Shown: positions 59,930-64,000 of the stretch, one piece after another
Layout of the letters: every line of letters begins with the position of its first letter
How positions within the stretch are numbered: the first letter of the stretch is position 1
Assembly: GCA_030141605.1 (NCBI GenBank)
Contig: JAQGDQ010000206.1
Coordinates: 28,501 to 92,500 of the forward strand
Length of the DNA stretch: 64,000 nt
Origin: Tubiluchus corallicola
Lineage: Eukaryota > Priapulida > Priapulimorpha > Priapulimorphida > Tubiluchidae
Direction of reading: 5' to 3'
Program-made: the position numbers and the translations under genes
The notes under the pieces: generated by a model
Databases searched by the model: none
What the model was told of the DNA's origin: nothing
The model's input: only the letters and a program-made list of their open reading frames with translations

Positions 59930-60405
59930 TCTGGATTCGAACCAGAGACTTTTGGAACAAGTTTAACGTCGTTTTCACTAAGAATGAGCATCTCTCTATC
60001 AAGAAGCGAATAGGAATTGAATTTGTGCCTTTCGAATTCGAATCAAGCCGGATTTCCAGATTTCAAATCCCAATCGAATTTAAATTGAGTTTTAAAGATT
60101 TTCGATAAGATTTTCCAATGACTAACAAAAGGCGGTCTCACAGAAGTCATGCATAATACTTGATTTAACACTGCAGTAAAAACAATAATAATTTGTTTAA
60201 ATATTCTGAACAAAAACCATAGCTAAACTGTGCTGACTGCACGAAGCTTCGAACATTTCAGTGCTAAAGAACGCATGTAGTTGAAACGGTGAATCATTCG
60301 AATTTAAAATTTTAGCCTCAAATCGAACTCGAACTAAAACAGTTGTTCGACTCGAACTCGAACGTTCGATGTTCACCCCTAATTACCACTAGGCTAACCG
60401 CAGTT
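59930..60405 (-). other. tRNA-like sequence interrupted by a MITE C copy
   Basis: Minus strand: GCGGTTAGCCTAGTGGTAAT (A box) at 60385-60405, and CTCTGGTTCGAATCCAGACT (B box) at 59932-59952, separated by a TTCGAATTCGA-family element at about 59978-60385. Confidence 0.45.
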
Positions 60406-62033
60406 ATCATGGCAGTACTAATTCAATACTTATGAATCATCAACTAGCTTTGCTGAAGATTTACTCACGCCAGAGTAATTATAAGTAATTAGGTTATTTT
60501 TTGCAATCACCATACTAATCATATTAATCCTTAATAAGAAATGATACGTGGCTATTAATTAATTAAGATGCTTACAAAGCAAATTTCGCGGACGCTCAGT
60601 TACGTTACCATGATGTTGTGACAAAAACATTAAATGTTCTACGGATAGCAAAAAAACTAACCAATAAACAACTGTCTAGCGGGCGGCGCAAAAAATGTAC
60701 CGAAGTTTCGATTACCATTTTCTAAGAAGAAAATAACGGAACCGCTTGAAAATTACCCCAGTGACGTTACAGTCGTTTATGTATCAACACAAATTTTAGG
60801 ACATTCCCTTATATTCTTCCAGAAGTACAGTACCCTTAAAACATTAAGTCAAAAATTTAATGCCTAAAAATTTTGTGTCACTATTATCAAAATGTACAAC
60901 ATGTAACGTGTCCATGATTTTTACTGCATGCTAGAAGAAAGCATTTCTTTCAAGAGCTGATACAGTTTTTCACTTCTCTAACGTGTGTTTGGTCCCGGCA
61001 CTGAACAATTTTTCACTATTTTTGCCTTCAGTTTCCCTACATGAAACAGCTCCGTGCGGCCATTGTACACTTTCTCTTTAAAGAAATTCCAGGTACCGTA
61101 ATCCAGAAGATTAAGTCCCATTTTTTATTTATTTTCTCTGGTGAAGATCATGATATAAACTGGTTGATTTCTTATTGTTATGGTGACACGTATCAAGACT
61201 TTACGACGTCCTAGGCTGATAGTTCTGTGCTGCCCATCTCTATTGTGAATTCATGGTTGTTTATATAATGAGCCGATTAAACAATTACTTGTGGTGTATT
61301 AGAAACACTAACAACATAGTTCTACGTGTTATTATTAATTACATGTATTTGCATAGCGTTTATATTCAAACAAGATGCGCAACTGCTTGTTGTGCAATAC
61401 CTTGTACTTGTTCGTCATGTGCTATTTATATAACAGCGCCGCTCCCCTACTGTTTGTGGTGTGTTATAAAATATGAATATGAAAGAAACCAAATTTTCCA
61501 AGGGGAATAGAATTTTCTTTAAAGTGTGACGACCCTCAAGCTATGGCGCCCCCTAGGTTATAGCTTAGTTAGTCTATTAGTTAATACGTCACTGCGTACT
61601 GAGTGTTTTATACGTCACCGAACGCTGATTTTCAGTTAACGATTACGTGACTTTGTTCTGGTTTTTCGATTTTTAACATGCAAAAGTTTTTCAACCATAA
61701 CTTAAAAACCACTAAAACTACAAACTTGTAATTCTTGTAGCGGGAAAGCAAGTGTAGCGTGCTAACAAGCTGTGAAATTTCAACTTTGTAATCCAGTAGC
61801 TTGTAATATTTTTGTAGTCTAAACTTCGGCGCATTTTTTCTGCGCAACCAGATATAAACGAAAACGTAAAAATGTTAACACTTTCGAAAAAAACTTACAA
61901 CGAACACAAAACATACCCTCTCGTGCAAGTAAAATTCCACCCAGTGCAAAACACAACAGAATTATGTACATGGCAATGTATATAATAATAATAAAATTAA
62001 GAACTTGCAAAATTATAGCGACGTTATTAATTA
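60406..62033. other. 3' flank of TPPP; one dispersed repeat
   Basis: Apart from the repeat at 61185-61470 nothing is recognised. The TPPP 3' untranslated region should start at 62033 going left. Confidence 0.5.
61185..61470. repeat. Dispersed repeat, inverted partner of 40778-41060
   Basis: GGTGTATTAGAAACACTAAC and CAGTTCTGTGCTGCCCATCT-like stretches, reverse of the 41 kb copy. Confidence 0.55.
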
Positions 62034-62225
62034 TCATTCCTTTCTCGGCGTTTTATCATAGGATTCTTTGTTCTTATAGCCGCTGACGTAGCCAGACTTG
62101 TCAGCCCGGTACTCCCGTCCCGCAATGCCCCGTCCCTTCCCACTCTCGTCGAATCGTTCCTTGTGAGAGCCCGTATATTTCTTTGTGTCCGTTAGTCGAT
62201 CCACCACGCTCGACTTTTGCGCTGA
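62034..62225 (-). CDS. TPPP: TPPP/p25-alpha family, last coding exon (gene continues beyond the right edge)
   Basis: 64 codons including TGA, after a TTATTTTCAG acceptor, phase 0. Encodes [20 protein letters not shown], then [11 protein letters not shown] and [14 protein letters not shown], the C-terminal p25-alpha signature shared by TPPP, TPPP2 and TPPP3. Family role: binding and bundling of microtubules; widespread in ciliated eukaryotes. The N-terminal exons (EF-hand-like core) are not in 62226-64000 as far as I can see, so the upstream intron is at least 1.8 kb. Paralogue not assignable. Confidence 0.95.
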   Translation of the reverse strand, partial: SAQKSSVVDRLTDTKKYTGSHKERFDESGKGRGIAGREYRADKSGYVSGYKNKESYDKTPRKE

Positions 62226-62544
62226 CTGAAAATAACAGAAATATATTTACGTAAAAATACAGAATTATTATCAACAGACAAACGGGGTGGAAACACAGAA
62301 GAGGGGAGGTGAAGAGAAAAAGAGGAGAGGAAAAAGTTGACAAGATGGAAAAAACTAGTAAAAGCAGTGACAAACAAACAAATAAACACGCAGAGGAGAA
62401 GAAAAAGTGAAAGTAAGAGAAAGAGAGAGAGGAGGCGAAAGAGAGAAATAAAGAGTGAGTGAGAGAGAGAGATGGGGGCAGGGAGAGGACACAGAGGAAG
62501 AAAATGGGGAGAGGAGAGAGAAAGAGGGGGAGAGAGAAAGAGAC

Positions 62545-62672
<128 letters not shown>

Positions 62673-63553
62673 AAGAGGGTTTGCTTCGATGATTTTTGCT
62701 CTACGTTCAGCGTTTGAGTACTATGTAACGAGTCCTTACAACAAGTCCCATGGGGATTCTAAGTTTATTATCTCTGAAAACTGGGAAAGAGATCTGATTT
62801 TCATCTAACTTTTTATTTCAAACCAAAGGTTCAAAGTCAAAACATTTTAAATATTTACAACAAGAAACAAAAGCACACAGAATTTAACACATTAAATTAA
62901 CAAATACAGATATATACAAGTATTATACAGTTCAGAGTAAATTCCACAAATAGTATCTGATATGCGACGTAAATTTTGCATCACTAAGTAGCAAGCTTTG
63001 ATAAATAATATTAGTACTAAACACACATTTCATATAGATAACATCAAAATAAGTTAAACCGAGCTGTATAACTTAATCACTTTTTATTATATTCACGCTT
63101 TGTAAAAATTCCTGTTTGAAGTGTTTTAAGTAATTCTGAGGTTTCTAGCATTGTACAAATTAAAATGCCTCCAAGTAAGTTAAAAGCCGTACAGTAAAAA
63201 CTTTTACAGTAGGAATTATTTAAACAAATTTTTACATTAATTGAGCAATTGCCAATTTTTCTGATAAGTTAATTACTAATTTACGGATTAAAAACGTAGA
63301 AAACAAAGTAATAAGAGACACTTGAAGTAGCGAGCTCATTCAGTACCTTAGATGACTTAAACTGCTACGTTCGGCGATAGGTGGCACCACCAGACAGCAG
63401 AATCAAAAAGTTAAACAGGCTTGAACGGCAACGCGATTATAGCAATTTGTGAGGCGAGAAGCAGAGAGAGGTTGGGAGAAAACACCAGAATTGGAAAATA
63501 AACGATAAAAAATAGATAAATAAAGACAGAAATCTGAGACAGAAAAAGAGATG

Positions 63554-63648
<95 letters not shown>

Positions 63649-64000
63649 CAAGGAAGAGAAAGAGGTTGACAAAGGAAGAGAGGAGGGAAATAAAGAAAGA
63701 GAAGACAAGAAAGTAGAGACAGGGGAGAAAGGGAAAGAGAGAGGGAGAGAAAAAGTGAAAACGTATCGGAGAGAATGAGAGAGAGGGGAGAAAGAGAAAG
63801 CGGGAAATATAGAGAGAGTAGAGTGAAAAAGACAGGAAGGAGGGAAAGACAGAGAAAAGGGACTGGGAGGGTGGGTTTCTCTGAGGTAAATGAGCATCTA
63901 AATAGCCACGGTTGTAGAGATTCGATGAGTAATGTTGTTCTGAAAAATTGTGTCTGTGGTTTGCAAATTGAAAGTATTAAACATTATTTGCTTGATTGCC
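62673..64000 (-). other. TPPP upstream intron (partial)
   Basis: Contains the second AG run and purine-rich sequence; no earlier TPPP exon found. Confidence 0.6.
63556..63645. repeat. (AG)n microsatellite
   Basis: Second AG run inside a purine-rich stretch about 63540-63870, same TPPP intron. Confidence 0.97.

Noticed and set aside
62101-62389. Other minus-strand frames over the TPPP exon
   Set aside because: Shadow frames; the p25-alpha signature is in the frame ending at 62034.

Overview
The window is animal (metazoan) nuclear DNA: AT-rich, intron-rich, GT-AG splice sites, very dense in short non-autonomous DNA transposons, satellites and microsatellites, with TTAGGG-like runs. The species cannot be named from sequence alone; the mix of a 5S-derived SINE, RTE-like LINE scraps, hAT, pogo-like and piggyBac-like MITEs suggests an invertebrate. 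All gene models below were assembled by reading splice sites and phases directly; none was checked against transcripts.

Layout. 1-12 kb: no confident gene; a 50-bp satellite with a 453-bp higher-order repeat (239-1745), an alternating 53/63-bp minisatellite (4974-5437), MITEs and one intact hAT MITE (10655-11155). 12.03-34.89 kb, minus strand: a complete RNF13/RNF167-type PA-TM-RING ubiquitin ligase in ten coding exons, with an eleventh exon that is a second, homologous version of the transmembrane exon. The two versions lie 49 nt apart, share entry and exit phase, and give an early stop if both are spliced in, which is the signature of mutually exclusive splicing. 39.60-47.27 kb, plus strand: a Golgi-type carbohydrate sulfotransferase (type II anchor, 5'-PSB and 3'-PB motifs) whose second exon is also present as two homologous, phase-compatible copies. 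49.20-51.65 kb, minus: a two-exon, very basic, cysteine-rich predicted secreted protein built on six C-x3-C-x3-C modules, of no family I recognise. 62.03-62.23 kb, minus: the last exon of TPPP/p25-alpha, whose other exons lie beyond the right edge.

Between and inside the genes are mobile elements with target-site duplications that can be read off: five hAT elements with 8-bp duplications, several TA-flanked pogo-like MITE families whose ends share a CCTCG(C/T)TA-like core, a piggyBac-like MITE with TTAA, a solo LTR with heat-shock-element-like motifs, a 5S rRNA-headed SINE and two decayed LINE 3' ends.

The four genes are functionally unrelated as far as can be seen (endolysosomal ubiquitin ligase, glycan sulfation, unknown secreted protein, microtubule-binding protein). 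The main biological point is the pair of tandem exon duplications in two neighbouring genes, each swapping a small structural cassette (membrane anchor; stem plus first P-loop strand) while leaving the catalytic domain constant.
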